Notes: generated by a model not told the origin, from the sequence alone. A stretch of DNA of 64,000 bases from Akkermansia sp. (GCA_022787425.1 JALFWB010000022.1:28774-92773), one strand, 5' to 3'. Shown: positions 54,304 to 62,292, counted from the first letter of the stretch. Numbers and translations are program-made.

Positions 54304-54332
54304 ATTGTAGGACACGGGAGGCGCTTTGTCAA
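54304..54332 (-). promoter_or_regulatory. ribH-nusB-ftsY-rlmN promoter
   Basis: Minus strand TTGACA (54332-54327), 17-nt spacer, TACAAT (54309-54304); about 43 nt to ATG 54260. Confidence 0.75.
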
Positions 54333-54404
54333 GTGATTTGCGCGTGTGCGGGGGAGGAAAAGCACCGGGGGCACACCTTTATGCCATACAGACACAATTT
54401 TCCC

Positions 54405-54432
54405 TTGCAGCGGTGGCGGAGTGTGAGATAAT
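54405..54432 (+). promoter_or_regulatory. Thioredoxin-like gene promoter
   Basis: TTGCAG (54405-54410), 16-nt spacer, GATAAT (54427-54432); 9 nt to ATG 54442. Confidence 0.55.
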
Positions 54433-54441
54433 AGACGCGCT

Positions 54442-55362
54442 ATGTTTAAGAAAGCACTCACATTGTTGATGCCGCTTGCGATGGTTGCGCCGTCCTTTGC
54501 TGCGGAGTGGTTGACGGAGCTACCGGCTGCACAGGCCAAGGCTGCGGCTGAAAACAAGGCCATCTTGGTGGACTTCACCGGCTCGGACTGGTGCGGCTGG
54601 TGCATCCGCCTGCGCAAGAACGTTTTTGATACGCCGGAGTTCGCTTCCTATGTGCAGGATAAATTCGTGCTGCTGGAGATTGATTTGCCCCACGGCAACA
54701 AGCTGACGCCGGAGCAGAAGGCCGTGAACGAGGAGCTGGCCAAGCGTTACAAGGTTACGGGCTTCCCCACCGTGCTGGTCCTTACGCCGGAGGGTAAGGT
54801 GGTGGGCGGCTTCGGCGGTGGTAGGCCGAATCTGGCCGCTGTGCAGCCTTCCTTGGACAGAGCCCTGACGGTTGCTTCTCTTCTGAAGAAGGCAGCAGGG
54901 CAGCAGGGGGTGGACAAAGCGAAGAGCTTGGCTGATGCCTACCTTAGCATTCCCGCCGACCTGCGTAACTTGGCCGAGGATGTGCGCGATGAGGCTGTGG
55001 CTCTTGACCCGGAGGACGTGACGGGCCTGCAGCGTGAGGCTAAGGCCCAGCGCCAGCGTGTTGCCATCCTCCGCGAGCTGCAGGATGTAAAGACACCGCA
55101 GAAGGCCGTTGAGGTGTTCGATGCCTGGCTTGCCAAGCCGGAGTTGATGAAGGAGAACATCACGGAGCTCTGCTTCATGAAGTCCAACGCCATGCTCGCC
55201 TTGGCTGAGACGGAGGAGGATGTGGCCGCTGCCGAGGCGGTGGCCCTCAAGGGTGCCGATGCTTCTATGGACAAGGATCCTGCCGCCGTGCGCGCTCACG
55301 TGATCAATTCCTTCAAGGACAAGGGTGCCATGCTGCGCATGATCAAGGCCCGCCGCCGCTGA
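54442..55362 (+). CDS. Exported thioredoxin-family protein
   Basis: 306 residues. Signal peptide MFKKALTLLMPLAMVAPSFAAEW. Thioredoxin-like domain (about 25-140) with the redox motif SDWCGWCIRLRKNVFDTPEF (CGWC) and the cis-Pro region VTGFPTVLVLTPEGKVVGGFGG. The C-terminal 150 residues are helical and of unknown role. A periplasmic disulfide or thiol role is inferred; no DsbD-like partner adjoins it. Ends in a GC-rich hairpin. Confidence 0.85.
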   Translation: MFKKALTLLMPLAMVAPSFAAEWLTELPAAQAKAAAENKAILVDFTGSDWCGWCIRLRKNVFDTPEFASYVQDKFVLLEIDLPHGNKLTPEQKAVNEELAKRYKVTGFPTVLVLTPEGKVVGGFGGGRPNLAAVQPSLDRALTVASLLKKAAGQQGVDKAKSLADAYLSIPADLRNLAEDVRDEAVALDPEDVTGLQREAKAQRQRVAILRELQDVKTPQKAVEVFDAWLAKPELMKENITELCFMKSNAMLALAETEEDVAAAEAVALKGADASMDKDPAAVRAHVINSFKDKGAMLRMIKARRR

Positions 55363-55383
55363 TATTTTTTGTGCATAACACCT

Positions 55384-55425
55384 GCACCGCCCCCCGGCTC
55401 CGTGCCGCAGGGGGCGGTGCTCTCT
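55384..55425 (+). terminator. Terminator after the thioredoxin-like gene
   Basis: An 11-bp stem GCACCGCCCCC (55384-55394) with GGGGGCGGTGC (55410-55420), followed by a short pyrimidine tail (TCTCTTCT). Confidence 0.65.
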
Positions 55426-55443
55426 TCTGCCCGGTGCAAAGGC

Positions 55444-55472
55444 TTGCATTCTGCCCCGCTGCGTGGTAGGAT
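55444..55472 (+). promoter_or_regulatory. pyrC operon promoter
   Basis: TTGCAT (55444-55449), 17-nt spacer, TAGGAT (55467-55472); 6 nt to ATG 55479, fully leaderless spacing. Confidence 0.7.
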
Positions 55473-55478
55473 AGGGGC

Positions 55479-56498
55479 ATGGAGATAACGCTGGACGCGC
55501 CGTTGGATATGCACCTGCATTTGCGGGATGGTGATATGCTGAAGTTGACCGCACCTCTGTCGGCAGATTTTGCCGGTGCGGTGGTGATGCCGAATTTGGT
55601 GCCACCGGTGACGGAGCCCTCGCAGATGACGGCTTATGCCGAGCGTATAACGGAGGCTATGGACGGAGCTGATTTCCGTGCCTACATGACACTTTTTTTC
55701 ACCCCGATGAGCGAGGCAGCTCTGGTAGCTGCTCAGCAGACACCGGGTTTCTTTGCACTGAAGCTCTACCCCGCCGGTATTACCACGAACAGTGAGGGAG
55801 GGGTGGCGGATTTAGCACAGGCGGAGCCGACCCTGCGCGCCATGGAGGAGTTGGGGATTCCGCTGCTGGTGCATGGGGAAAGCCACGGCTTTGTGATGGA
55901 CCGCGAGGCAGAGTTCCTGTCTGTCTACCGAGCACTGGCGCAGCGTTTTCCCAAGCTGCGTATTTGTATGGAGCATATCACCACGGCAGCGGCCCTGCGG
56001 CTGTTGGATGAATTTGAGAATCTGTGTGCTACGGTTACTTTGCAGCATCTGCTGATAACGCTGGACGATGTAGCGGGGGGGGCTCTGCGGCCGCACTTGT
56101 TCTGCAAGCCCATTGCCAAACGACCGGAGGACCGGGCGGCTCTGCTGCAGGCCGCGCTGGGTGGGCATCCGCGCCTCTTCTTCGGCAGTGATTCGGCACC
56201 GCACCCGCGCTGTAAAAAGGAGGCTTGCGGTTGTGCAGCGGGTGTGTTCACGGCCCCCGTGGCTCTGCCGCGCTTGGCGCAGTTGTTTGCGGAGAACGGG
56301 GTGTTGGACCGCCTGCAGGGGTTTGTGGGCGGTAACGCTCGCCGGTGGTACGGCTTGCAGCCCTTGCCTCGCCGTGTGGTGCTGCACGATGTGCCGCAGA
56401 CCGTACCGACAGCCTACAGGGGCTTCGGGCAACAGGTGGTACCGATGTTTGCGGGGCAGGTGTTGCCCTGGAGTGTTAAATGCGCCTGCTCGGCCTGA
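55479..56498 (+). CDS. pyrC: Dihydroorotase (PyrC, class II)
   Basis: Third step of pyrimidine synthesis. 339 residues. Zinc ligands in DMHLHLRDGDMLKLTA, carboxylated Lys in FALKLYPAGITTNSEGGV, HGE in LLVHGESHG, EHITTAAAL and catalytic Asp in GSDSAPHPRCKKEACGCAAGVF. Matches the E. coli PyrC type. Followed after 7 nt by a DUF3820 gene and then menA. Confidence 0.95.
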   Translation: MEITLDAPLDMHLHLRDGDMLKLTAPLSADFAGAVVMPNLVPPVTEPSQMTAYAERITEAMDGADFRAYMTLFFTPMSEAALVAAQQTPGFFALKLYPAGITTNSEGGVADLAQAEPTLRAMEELGIPLLVHGESHGFVMDREAEFLSVYRALAQRFPKLRICMEHITTAAALRLLDEFENLCATVTLQHLLITLDDVAGGALRPHLFCKPIAKRPEDRAALLQAALGGHPRLFFGSDSAPHPRCKKEACGCAAGVFTAPVALPRLAQLFAENGVLDRLQGFVGGNARRWYGLQPLPRRVVLHDVPQTVPTAYRGFGQQVVPMFAGQVLPWSVKCACSA

Positions 56499-56505
56499 TT
56501 CACCC

Positions 56506-56802
56506 ATGCCGGAGCCTCCCCATATTCCCGGTGCGGATGAGCTCCGCCGATTGCTGGCGGAGATTGCCGAGGCGCACATGCCCTTCGGTATGTACGGTCC
56601 CACTCGCTTTCCACCGCACGGTTGCCCGCTGATGGATTTACCGGCGGAGTACTTGGATTGGTTCCGGCTCCGTGGTTTTCCTCGCAGTCGGCTGGGTGCC
56701 CTCATGCAGCAGACCCTGCAAATTAAGGATGCGGGGCTGGATTCTCTGTTTGAGCCTTTCCGAGCGGCGGCCGGTGGTCGGCGTCAATTTCCACGTAAAT
56801 AA
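56506..56802 (+). CDS. DUF3820-family protein
   Basis: 98 residues from ATG 56506. The core MPFGMYGPTRFPPHGCPLMD then LPAEYLDWFRLRGFPRSRLGALMQQ matches the DUF3820 pattern (MPFGKYKG...L..LP..YL.WF...GFP.G.LG). Function unknown; some members are annotated as virulence or quorum-linked without firm evidence. The short insert PTRFPPHGC replaces the usual KYKGR loop. Sits between pyrC and menA, 7 nt from each. Confidence 0.8.
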   Translation: MPEPPHIPGADELRRLLAEIAEAHMPFGMYGPTRFPPHGCPLMDLPAEYLDWFRLRGFPRSRLGALMQQTLQIKDAGLDSLFEPFRAAAGGRRQFPRK

Positions 56803-56809
56803 TATCACT

Positions 56810-57718
56810 ATGTCACATATCAAATCCGTATTTTTGGCAGCCCGCCCCAAAACACTCCCCGCCGGTCTGGTAGCCGTGTGGGCAGGCTGGCTGGTTGTTA
56901 CCAAATATGCAGCACATTTTCCGGAGCTGAATTTGAAACCCTCCGTCCCGCTTGCGATTTTGACGGCTCTCAGTTGCGTTTGTATCCAGATTGCCTGCAA
57001 TTTTTTTAATGATGCTCTGGATGCCGAAAACGGGAAGGATACAGCCCGCCGACTGGGCCCGAAGCGCATGACGGCAGGCGGTCAGATGAGTGCCCGGGCC
57101 GTGAAGCTGTGGGGGTGCACTTTTGCCGCTTTGGCGGTTGTATTCGGGCTTCCGCTCGTGCTGGCGCAGGGCTGGGTGGTGGTGGCCATCGGGGTGCCGA
57201 GCCTCTTTTTTGCCTATGCTTATACGGGCGGCCCTTACCCCTTGGCATATCACGGTCTCGGTGAGCTCTTCGTGATGCTCTTTTTCGGTCTTGTTGCGGT
57301 TACGGGTACAGTCTTTGTGCAGGCCGGGTGGCAGCCCGATTTCGGGATGATGTATTGCTGCGCTTCCCTCGTTGGGGTTGTCTGCGGGGCCCTCTCCTGC
57401 CTCTTGATAGAGGTGAACAATATCCGGGACCGAGAAGAGGACGAACGGACGGGAAAGCGCACGCTGGCCGTTCGCTTGGGAGACAGTCGCGCCCGGGGGC
57501 TGGCTATGGCTTTTCTGCTCGTGCCGTATGCTACCATGCGGCAGGTCTCGTTTTTCCTCCCTTCCGTGCATTGGCATTTGCTGTGGTGCGCCCCCATCCT
57601 GGTCGGTGGGCTTATTTTGCTGAAGTTACACACCACGCCGTCGGATAGACGCATGAATACACTTTTGGCACTTTCTGCGCTGCATATGGTGCTTTATATT
57701 GCTGCGTTATCGCTGTAA
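56810..57718 (+). CDS. menA: 1,4-dihydroxy-2-naphthoate polyprenyltransferase MenA
   Basis: Prenylates DHNA to demethylmenaquinone in the membrane. 302 residues from ATG 56810. UbiA-family signs: ARPKTLPAGLVAVWAGW, first Asp-rich motif NFFNDALDAENGKDTARRLG, second EVNNIRDREEDERTGKRTLAVRLG, and eight to nine spans. Together with menG it supports menaquinone as the quinone. Upstream gap is 7 nt, so it is likely in the pyrC unit. Confidence 0.94.
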   Translation: MSHIKSVFLAARPKTLPAGLVAVWAGWLVVTKYAAHFPELNLKPSVPLAILTALSCVCIQIACNFFNDALDAENGKDTARRLGPKRMTAGGQMSARAVKLWGCTFAALAVVFGLPLVLAQGWVVVAIGVPSLFFAYAYTGGPYPLAYHGLGELFVMLFFGLVAVTGTVFVQAGWQPDFGMMYCCASLVGVVCGALSCLLIEVNNIRDREEDERTGKRTLAVRLGDSRARGLAMAFLLVPYATMRQVSFFLPSVHWHLLWCAPILVGGLILLKLHTTPSDRRMNTLLALSALHMVLYIAALSL

Positions 57719-57764
57719 ATGGACAACAAATTGGCAAAACACGGTCGGAGACTGTTTTTTTCGC

Positions 57765-57793
57765 TTGACAAAATCTTTTTTTTGCGTTAAAAG
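57765..57793 (+). promoter_or_regulatory. vWA-like gene promoter
   Basis: TTGACA (57765-57770), 17-nt spacer with a T run, TAAAAG (57788-57793); leader of about 47 nt. Confidence 0.55.
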
Positions 57794-57846
57794 GTTCTCA
57801 CGTACTGCTCCTGTTATGGCGCAGTTTTCAACAGACATAGAGAAAT

Positions 57847-58521
57847 ATGAACGACAAAAGAGTAGAAATTGTTTGGGTTGTCGACAGAACCCGGAACATG
57901 ATCGGCGTGCGCCCGTCCATTGTGCCTGCGCTTAACAAGGTGTACATGTCCCATGTCTTGGCACCCGGTTCCGCCGATGTGTCCCTGTACACCTATACGG
58001 ACGAAGTTCGTGCTACCACGCCGCGCTGCAATGTGATCTCCGCTCGCCATTTAGCGATGCGTAACTACATCCTGCGTGAGAAGCAGGTGGCTCTGTGGGA
58101 TGCTATTGCGATGGCCGTCGACACAACGGGCCGTGCCCTGACTGAAACGTCGGAGGAGAACCGTCCTACTTCTGTTACGGTGTGCATTCTTGCCGGTGGC
58201 CCGGACAACGCTTCCGTGAACGAGACGCCGGAGTCCGTTGCCGAGCGTATCCGTGTTCAGCAGGATGTGTATAAGTGGAATTTCCTTTGCTGTGCACCGC
58301 AGTCGATGCAGGTGGAGCTCACCGAGAAGCTCGGTTTCCTGCCGGAGAATGTTTCCGCATGGGATCCGACTGCCCGTCTTTCTGCCTCCCGCTCCATTCG
58401 CGCGATGAGTCTGCGCGTTCTGGCAGAGCGTATGAATCTCTCCGGCAAGAATGTGCCCCAGAAGTTCTCGCGCTTCCTTTCCATGCCTCTCTCTCAGATT
58501 ATCGAGATCGGGGCCCGCTGA
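57847..58521 (+). CDS. vWA-like protein with degenerate MIDAS
   Basis: 224 residues. The fold order of a von Willebrand A domain is visible: EIVWVVDRTRNMIGVRP at the MIDAS position (13-17), ALWDAIAMAVDT, and VCILAGGPDNASVNETPESV (compare TDGxENAS in homologues), then YKWNFLCCAPQSM. Two metal-site elements are altered: DxSxS is DRTRN and TDG is AGG. Metal binding is therefore doubtful. No signal peptide. Single gene; function unknown. Confidence 0.6.
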   Translation: MNDKRVEIVWVVDRTRNMIGVRPSIVPALNKVYMSHVLAPGSADVSLYTYTDEVRATTPRCNVISARHLAMRNYILREKQVALWDAIAMAVDTTGRALTETSEENRPTSVTVCILAGGPDNASVNETPESVAERIRVQQDVYKWNFLCCAPQSMQVELTEKLGFLPENVSAWDPTARLSASRSIRAMSLRVLAERMNLSGKNVPQKFSRFLSMPLSQIIEIGAR

Positions 58522-58530
58522 CACCATGCA

Positions 58531-58565
58531 CCCCGCGCACCGTTACCCACCCCCGGTGCGCGGGG
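58531..58565. terminator. Hairpin after the vWA-like gene
   Basis: A perfect 11-bp stem CCCCGCGCACC (58531-58541) with GGTGCGCGGGG (58555-58565) starts 10 nt after the stop. No T tract follows, so termination is not assured. Confidence 0.45.
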
Positions 58566-58596
58566 TCATCAATCAGTGACATGCAGTTTTTTCTGC

Positions 58597-58625
58597 TTGA
58601 ATGGGGCGGGGATGTATGCTAGAGT
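58597..58625 (+). promoter_or_regulatory. Promoter of duplicated gene, copy 1
   Basis: TTGAAT (58597-58602), 17-nt spacer, TAGAGT (58620-58625); 9 nt to ATG 58635. Nearly identical to the promoter at 59664-59692. Confidence 0.7.
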
Positions 58626-58634
58626 ACCCTACGT

Positions 58635-59372
58635 ATGAAATCTTGGTTCCTTGTGGCCGCTGCGGCGGTTTCCTTTTGGTCGGTCCCCCAAGCCCCGGCG
58701 GAGGTATCTGGTGGGGATGTAGCGGATGTCGCTCTGCGAATCGGTCTCCGTCTGTTGGAGTATAAGTTAGAGGAACACCGCGCTAAGGCAGAGGCGATGG
58801 CCGCTGCGGTGCAGTCGCCGCAGGCTCCTGCTGCCGCGCCGGAGGCTCCTGCTGCCGTGACGGAGGCTCCTGCTGCCGTGACGGAGAAGCGTCCCTCTCC
58901 GGCGGAGGTCACCGATAGAGATGTGGCGAATGCGGCTCTGCGAATCGGTGTTCGTCTGTTGGAGTATAAGTTAGAGAAACACCGCGCTAAGGCAGCGGCG
59001 ATGGCCGCTGCGGTGCAGTCGACGCAGGTTCCTGCTGCCGCGCCGGAGGTTCCTGCTGCCGCGCCGGAGGCTCCTGCTGCCGCACCGGAGGCTCCTGCTG
59101 CCACGCTGCAGGCTCCTGCTGCCACGCCGCAGGCTCCTGCTGCCGCGCCGGAGGAGCGTCCCTCTCCGGCGGAGGTCACCGATAGAGATGTGGCGAATGC
59201 GGCTCTGCGAATCGGTGTTCGTTTGTTGGAGTATAAGTTAGAGGAACACCGCGCTAAGGCAGAGGCGATGGCCGCTGCGGTGCAGTCGATGCAGGCTCCT
59301 GCTGCCGCACCGGAGGCTCCTGCTGCCGTGCCGGAGGAGCGTCCCTCCTCTTCCGAGCGTGTGGGTGAATAG
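58635..59372 (+). CDS. Exported repeat protein, truncated duplicate of the 59702 gene
   Basis: 245 residues. Signal peptide (MKSWFLVAAAAVSFWSVPQAPA) shared with the 59702 gene, then three copies of a 34-residue helical unit (DVANAALRIGVRLLEYKLEE...AAAVQS, starting near 27, 96 and 187) joined by Ala/Pro-rich linkers of the form APAAAPE. The frame stops at TAG 59370, where the downstream copy has AAG. So the membrane-anchored C-terminal half is lost. Whether the short product is functional is unknown; it would be secreted without its membrane anchor. Confidence 0.65.
   Translation: MKSWFLVAAAAVSFWSVPQAPAEVSGGDVADVALRIGLRLLEYKLEEHRAKAEAMAAAVQSPQAPAAAPEAPAAVTEAPAAVTEKRPSPAEVTDRDVANAALRIGVRLLEYKLEKHRAKAAAMAAAVQSTQVPAAAPEVPAAAPEAPAAAPEAPAATLQAPAATPQAPAAAPEERPSPAEVTDRDVANAALRIGVRLLEYKLEEHRAKAEAMAAAVQSMQAPAAAPEAPAAVPEERPSSSERVGE
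58700..59340 (+). repeat. Internal DNA repeats in the truncated duplicate
   Basis: Three near-identical blocks of about 105-120 bp (near 58707-58813, 58909-59013 and 59169-59286) plus many 15-bp units coding for APAAAPE-type linkers. The second and third blocks are almost identical at the DNA level, suggesting recent unequal exchange. Confidence 0.8.
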
Positions 59373-59559
59373 CTCAAGCGGGAGGCCGATGCCGCGCTGG
59401 GCACGCTGGTAAACGGGGTCGGGGAGCACTTGGTTGCGGAGCCCTATCTCTGATTGGCTGCCGCGTCTTCTTCCGGCTCCGGCGCATTAAGAGTAGGACG
59501 GAGCGTCTCTTCCAACTCTGTGAACAGCTTCTGAAGGAGCGCGAAGCAGAGAAGAAGGC
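59373..59559 (+). pseudogene. Decayed 3' part of duplicated membrane-protein gene
   Basis: Aligns with 59942-60331: the stretch from CTCAAG through the GVGDHLG-coding part is diverged and contains a second stop. An internal block of about 230 bp (including most of the membrane span) is deleted, and the last 100 bp are almost identical to the intact copy (TERLFQLCEQLLKEREAEKKA region). It is a remnant of the first copy. Confidence 0.8.
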
Positions 59560-59639
59560 GTGAGTGAGCCCGCGCGCGATACGGAGCGTCTGAAGAAGTG
59601 TTATCTCGCCATCGACCTCAAGTCATTCTACACCTCTGA
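59560..59639 (+). pseudogene. 5' fragment of the Y-family polymerase gene
   Basis: 80 bp nearly identical to the start of the 60328 gene, coding for SEPARD then CYLAIDLKSFY, cut off where the promoter of the second copy begins. It shows that the duplication unit ran from the promoter through the first 25 or so codons of the polymerase gene. Confidence 0.85.
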
Positions 59640-59663
59640 TCTGTGACATGCAGTTTTTTCTGC

Positions 59664-59692
59664 TTGAACGGGGCGGGGATGTATGCTAGAGT
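59664..59692 (+). promoter_or_regulatory. Promoter of the membrane protein-polymerase-YolD operon
   Basis: TTGAAC (59664-59669), 17-nt spacer, TAGAGT (59687-59692); 9 nt to ATG 59702. ATGs at 59693 and 59696 lie upstream of the expected transcription start and are not used under this model. Confidence 0.7.
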
Positions 59693-59701
59693 ATGATGCG
59701 T

Positions 59702-60331
59702 ATGAAATCTTGGTTCCTTGTGGCCGCTGCGGCGGTTTCCTTTTGGTCGGTTCCCCAAGCCCCGGCGGCGGTGTCCGGTGGGGATGTAGCGGATGTCGCT
59801 CTGCGGATTGGTTCGCGTATTTTGGAGTCTCAGTTGGAAAAACGACGGGAGAAGGCCGAGCAGCGTGCGGATGCTTCATCGGTTGCTCCTGAGACCGCTG
59901 CATCGGAGGAGCTCTCCCCTTCCGAGAGTGCGGGGCAGAAGCTCAAGAAAGGGGCATCGGATGCGCTAAAGACGCTGGTGGGCGGGGTGGGGGATCACTT
60001 GGGCGTGACGCCCATCAACGAGTGGCTGCCCCGTATCCTTCGCGATATGGCGGATCGCATCATCCTGGACTTCAAGGAGCAGTATAAGCAGGAGGGGCGT
60101 GAATACGCCAAGGAGCTCGGTACTCTGGTCACGGAGCGTGTGTTGGCCAGTAAAAGAATCCGCAGTACCCTGACCACCGTGAAGGTGCTTTGCTGGTCCG
60201 TGGTGGCGTATCTGTCTGTCATTACCATTGTCATCTTCTTCTGGCTCTGGCGCGTCAAGAGTAGGACGGAGCGTCTCTTCCAACTCTGTGAACAGCTTCT
60301 GAAGGAGCGCGAAGCAGAGAAGAAGGCGTGA
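59702..60331 (+). CDS. Single-span membrane protein linked to a Y-family polymerase
   Basis: 209 residues from ATG 59702, the position conserved with copy 1. Signal-like N-terminus, helical unit DVADVALRIGSRILESQLEK, a mid region (GGVGDHLGVTPINEWLPRILRDMADRI), one strong membrane span near the C-terminus (VVAYLSVITIVIFFWLW, about 166-183) and a charged cytoplasmic tail (LLKEREAEKKA). No family recognised. Its stop overlaps the GTG start of the polymerase (GTGA), so both are translated from one message. A functional link is inferred only from this coupling and its co-duplication. Confidence 0.7.
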   Translation: MKSWFLVAAAAVSFWSVPQAPAAVSGGDVADVALRIGSRILESQLEKRREKAEQRADASSVAPETAASEELSPSESAGQKLKKGASDALKTLVGGVGDHLGVTPINEWLPRILRDMADRIILDFKEQYKQEGREYAKELGTLVTERVLASKRIRSTLTTVKVLCWSVVAYLSVITIVIFFWLWRVKSRTERLFQLCEQLLKEREAEKKA

Positions 60332-61854
60332 GTGAGCCCGCGCGCGATATGGAGCGTCCGGAGAAGTGTTATCTCGCCATCGACCTCAAGTCATTCTATG
60401 CCTCTGCGGAGTGCGTGGAGCGGGGGCTGAATCCCTTGGATACCTACTTGGTTGTGGCGGATGAGTCCCGCACGGATAAGACGATATGCCTTGCGGTTAC
60501 ACCCCCGCTCAAAAGTTACGGCATCCCCGGGCGCCCTCGCTTGTTTGAGGTGCGCCGGCGGGTGGCGGAGGTGAACGCGGAGCGCCGCTATCGTGCGGGG
60601 AGGCTCTCCGGTGCGTCTTCCTCCCATGCCGTTCTGCAGGGGAATCCATCCACCGCGCTTGAGTTTCTGATAGCTCCGCCGCGGATGGCTCTCTACATAG
60701 ATTTCAGCACGCGTATTTATCATATCTACACGCGCTATGTTTCTTCGGAGCATATCATCGTCTATTCTATCGATGAGGTGTTCATCGATGTCACGCCTTA
60801 TTTGTCCGTTCACCGCTGCTCCGGATATGAATTGGCGGGGCGCATCATCCGTGCTGTTGCGGAGGAGACGGGTATTACGGCAACGGCCGGGGTCGGTACC
60901 AATCTTTACCTCGCTAAGGTTGCCATGGATATTGTGGCTAAACATATTCCGCCGAACCGGGAAGGCGTGCGTATTGCATCGTTAGATGAAATGAGTTATC
61001 GCCGCTTTCTCTGGGGGCATCGTCCGCTGACGGATTTTTGGCGCGTGGGGAAGGGCACCGTGCGGCGTCTGGCAAAGCATGGTTTATATACGATGGGTGA
61101 CATTGCGCGGCGTTCTGTTCAGAACGCTGAGTCTCTGTATCGTTTATTCGGAAAGAATGCGGAGCTGCTCATCGACCATGCTTGGGGATGGGAGCCTTGC
61201 ACGGTCGAGGCGGTGCATGCCTGTCGTCCGGCGTCCCGCAGTCTGAGCTCCGGTCAGGTGCTGCCGGATCCTTATGAACCGGAGAAGGCAAAGTTGGTGC
61301 TCCGGGAGATGGCGGACCAGCTTTCCCTGGATTTGGTGGCGAAAAATCTGATGACGGACCAAGTTTCCGTTACCATCGGCTTTGATGTGGAAAATTTGAA
61401 GGACCCTCGCCGCCGTGCTCTCTGCAAGGGGGAGCTCGTCGTTGATTCTTACGGGCGAGCCGTGCCTAAACATGCCCACGCCTCCTATCGTTTCGGGCAC
61501 TATACTTCCTCCTCCAAGCTCCTCGTATCCGCTGTTGCTGCATTAGCCGAGCGCCTGTTGTCCGAGGATCTGCTGGTGCGCCGCCTGAATGTTGCCGCCG
61601 CTCACGTTTTGCCTCCGGAGGAGGTGCTCGCGCAGCAGGAGACACCGCTTATTCCCGATCTGTTTCGTGATACGGATTTACCGACAGAGCAGGGACCCCG
61701 CCGGGAACTCCTCAGCCCGGAACATCGCATGCAACAGGCTGTGCTCGGTATTCGCAGCCGTTTCGGTAAAAATGCTATTCTGAAGGGAATGAACCTTGTT
61801 GAGGGGGCTACCGCAAAAAAAAGAAATACGCAGATAGGAGGCCATCAGGCATGA
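60328..61854 (+). CDS. Y-family DNA polymerase, UvrX/YqjW-like
   Basis: 508 residues from GTG 60328. Translesion polymerase signs: YLAIDLKSFYASAECVERGL (metal Asp), AVTPPLKSYGIPGRPRLFEV, and SIDE with Asp at 147-150 in YSIDEVFIDVTPYL; ATAGVGTNLYLAKVAMDIVAK and the helix-hairpin region follow. The C-terminal EHRMQQAVLGIRSRFGKNAILKGMNL is typical of the UvrX-type proteins of Firmicutes that are paired with YolD genes. That suggests transfer from such a source. It is coupled to genes on both sides. Confidence 0.9.
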   Translation: MSEPARDMERPEKCYLAIDLKSFYASAECVERGLNPLDTYLVVADESRTDKTICLAVTPPLKSYGIPGRPRLFEVRRRVAEVNAERRYRAGRLSGASSSHAVLQGNPSTALEFLIAPPRMALYIDFSTRIYHIYTRYVSSEHIIVYSIDEVFIDVTPYLSVHRCSGYELAGRIIRAVAEETGITATAGVGTNLYLAKVAMDIVAKHIPPNREGVRIASLDEMSYRRFLWGHRPLTDFWRVGKGTVRRLAKHGLYTMGDIARRSVQNAESLYRLFGKNAELLIDHAWGWEPCTVEAVHACRPASRSLSSGQVLPDPYEPEKAKLVLREMADQLSLDLVAKNLMTDQVSVTIGFDVENLKDPRRRALCKGELVVDSYGRAVPKHAHASYRFGHYTSSSKLLVSAVAALAERLLSEDLLVRRLNVAAAHVLPPEEVLAQQETPLIPDLFRDTDLPTEQGPRRELLSPEHRMQQAVLGIRSRFGKNAILKGMNLVEGATAKKRNTQIGGHQA

Positions 61855-62285
61855 ACGCTGACAACTCATTGCACGATTATTCGGATGAGTATGCGGATAT
61901 CTTCCGCCTTCCTCATCATGTCTCACCGGTTCATCCGGCGATGAGTCTTGCCGATCGCGCTGCTCAGTTTCTCCCGTTTTCCGCCCTCTCCGGCTATGAC
62001 GACGCAATCGATGAGGCCGCCCGACTGACCGAGGAGCGGCCCATCCTCGATGAGACCGAGAAGGAACGGATCTCCGCCATCCTCGATCGAGCTTCGCGCG
62101 AGCCCTCCCTCATCCTTTCCATCGCCTACTTCCTCCCCGATCCGCGCAAAACCGGCGGTTCCTTTGCCTTGGCTATCGGCTCCCTTCATCACCTCGACCC
62201 CGTTGCGCGTACCCTTACCCTCCGTACTGCCTCTCCCTCTCGGCCCATCCCTATCGATGACATCCTTGCCGTCCATCCGGCGTAG
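61851..62285 (+). CDS. YolD-like protein
   Basis: 144 residues, overlapping the polymerase stop by 4 nt (ATGA). The stretch MSLADRAAQFLPFSALSGYDDAIDEAARL is the YolD-like hallmark (compare DRAxQFxPFxALxGYxxxI). YolD-like proteins occur beside UvrX/UmuC-type polymerases; their role is thought to be accessory or regulatory in DNA damage tolerance but is not settled. The C-terminal half is beta-rich (PSRPIPIDDILAVHPA). Confidence 0.85.
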   Translation: MNADNSLHDYSDEYADIFRLPHHVSPVHPAMSLADRAAQFLPFSALSGYDDAIDEAARLTEERPILDETEKERISAILDRASREPSLILSIAYFLPDPRKTGGSFALAIGSLHHLDPVARTLTLRTASPSRPIPIDDILAVHPA

Positions 62286-62292
62286 TATTTGC

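Noticed and set aside
53712..54617. Long 301-residue form of RibH
   Set aside because: The extra 119 residues cross a near-consensus promoter and are unlike RibH; ATG 54260 gives the normal length.
58700..59340. CRISPR-like repeat block
   Set aside because: Repeats are coding, in frame, and joined by coding linkers of variable length.
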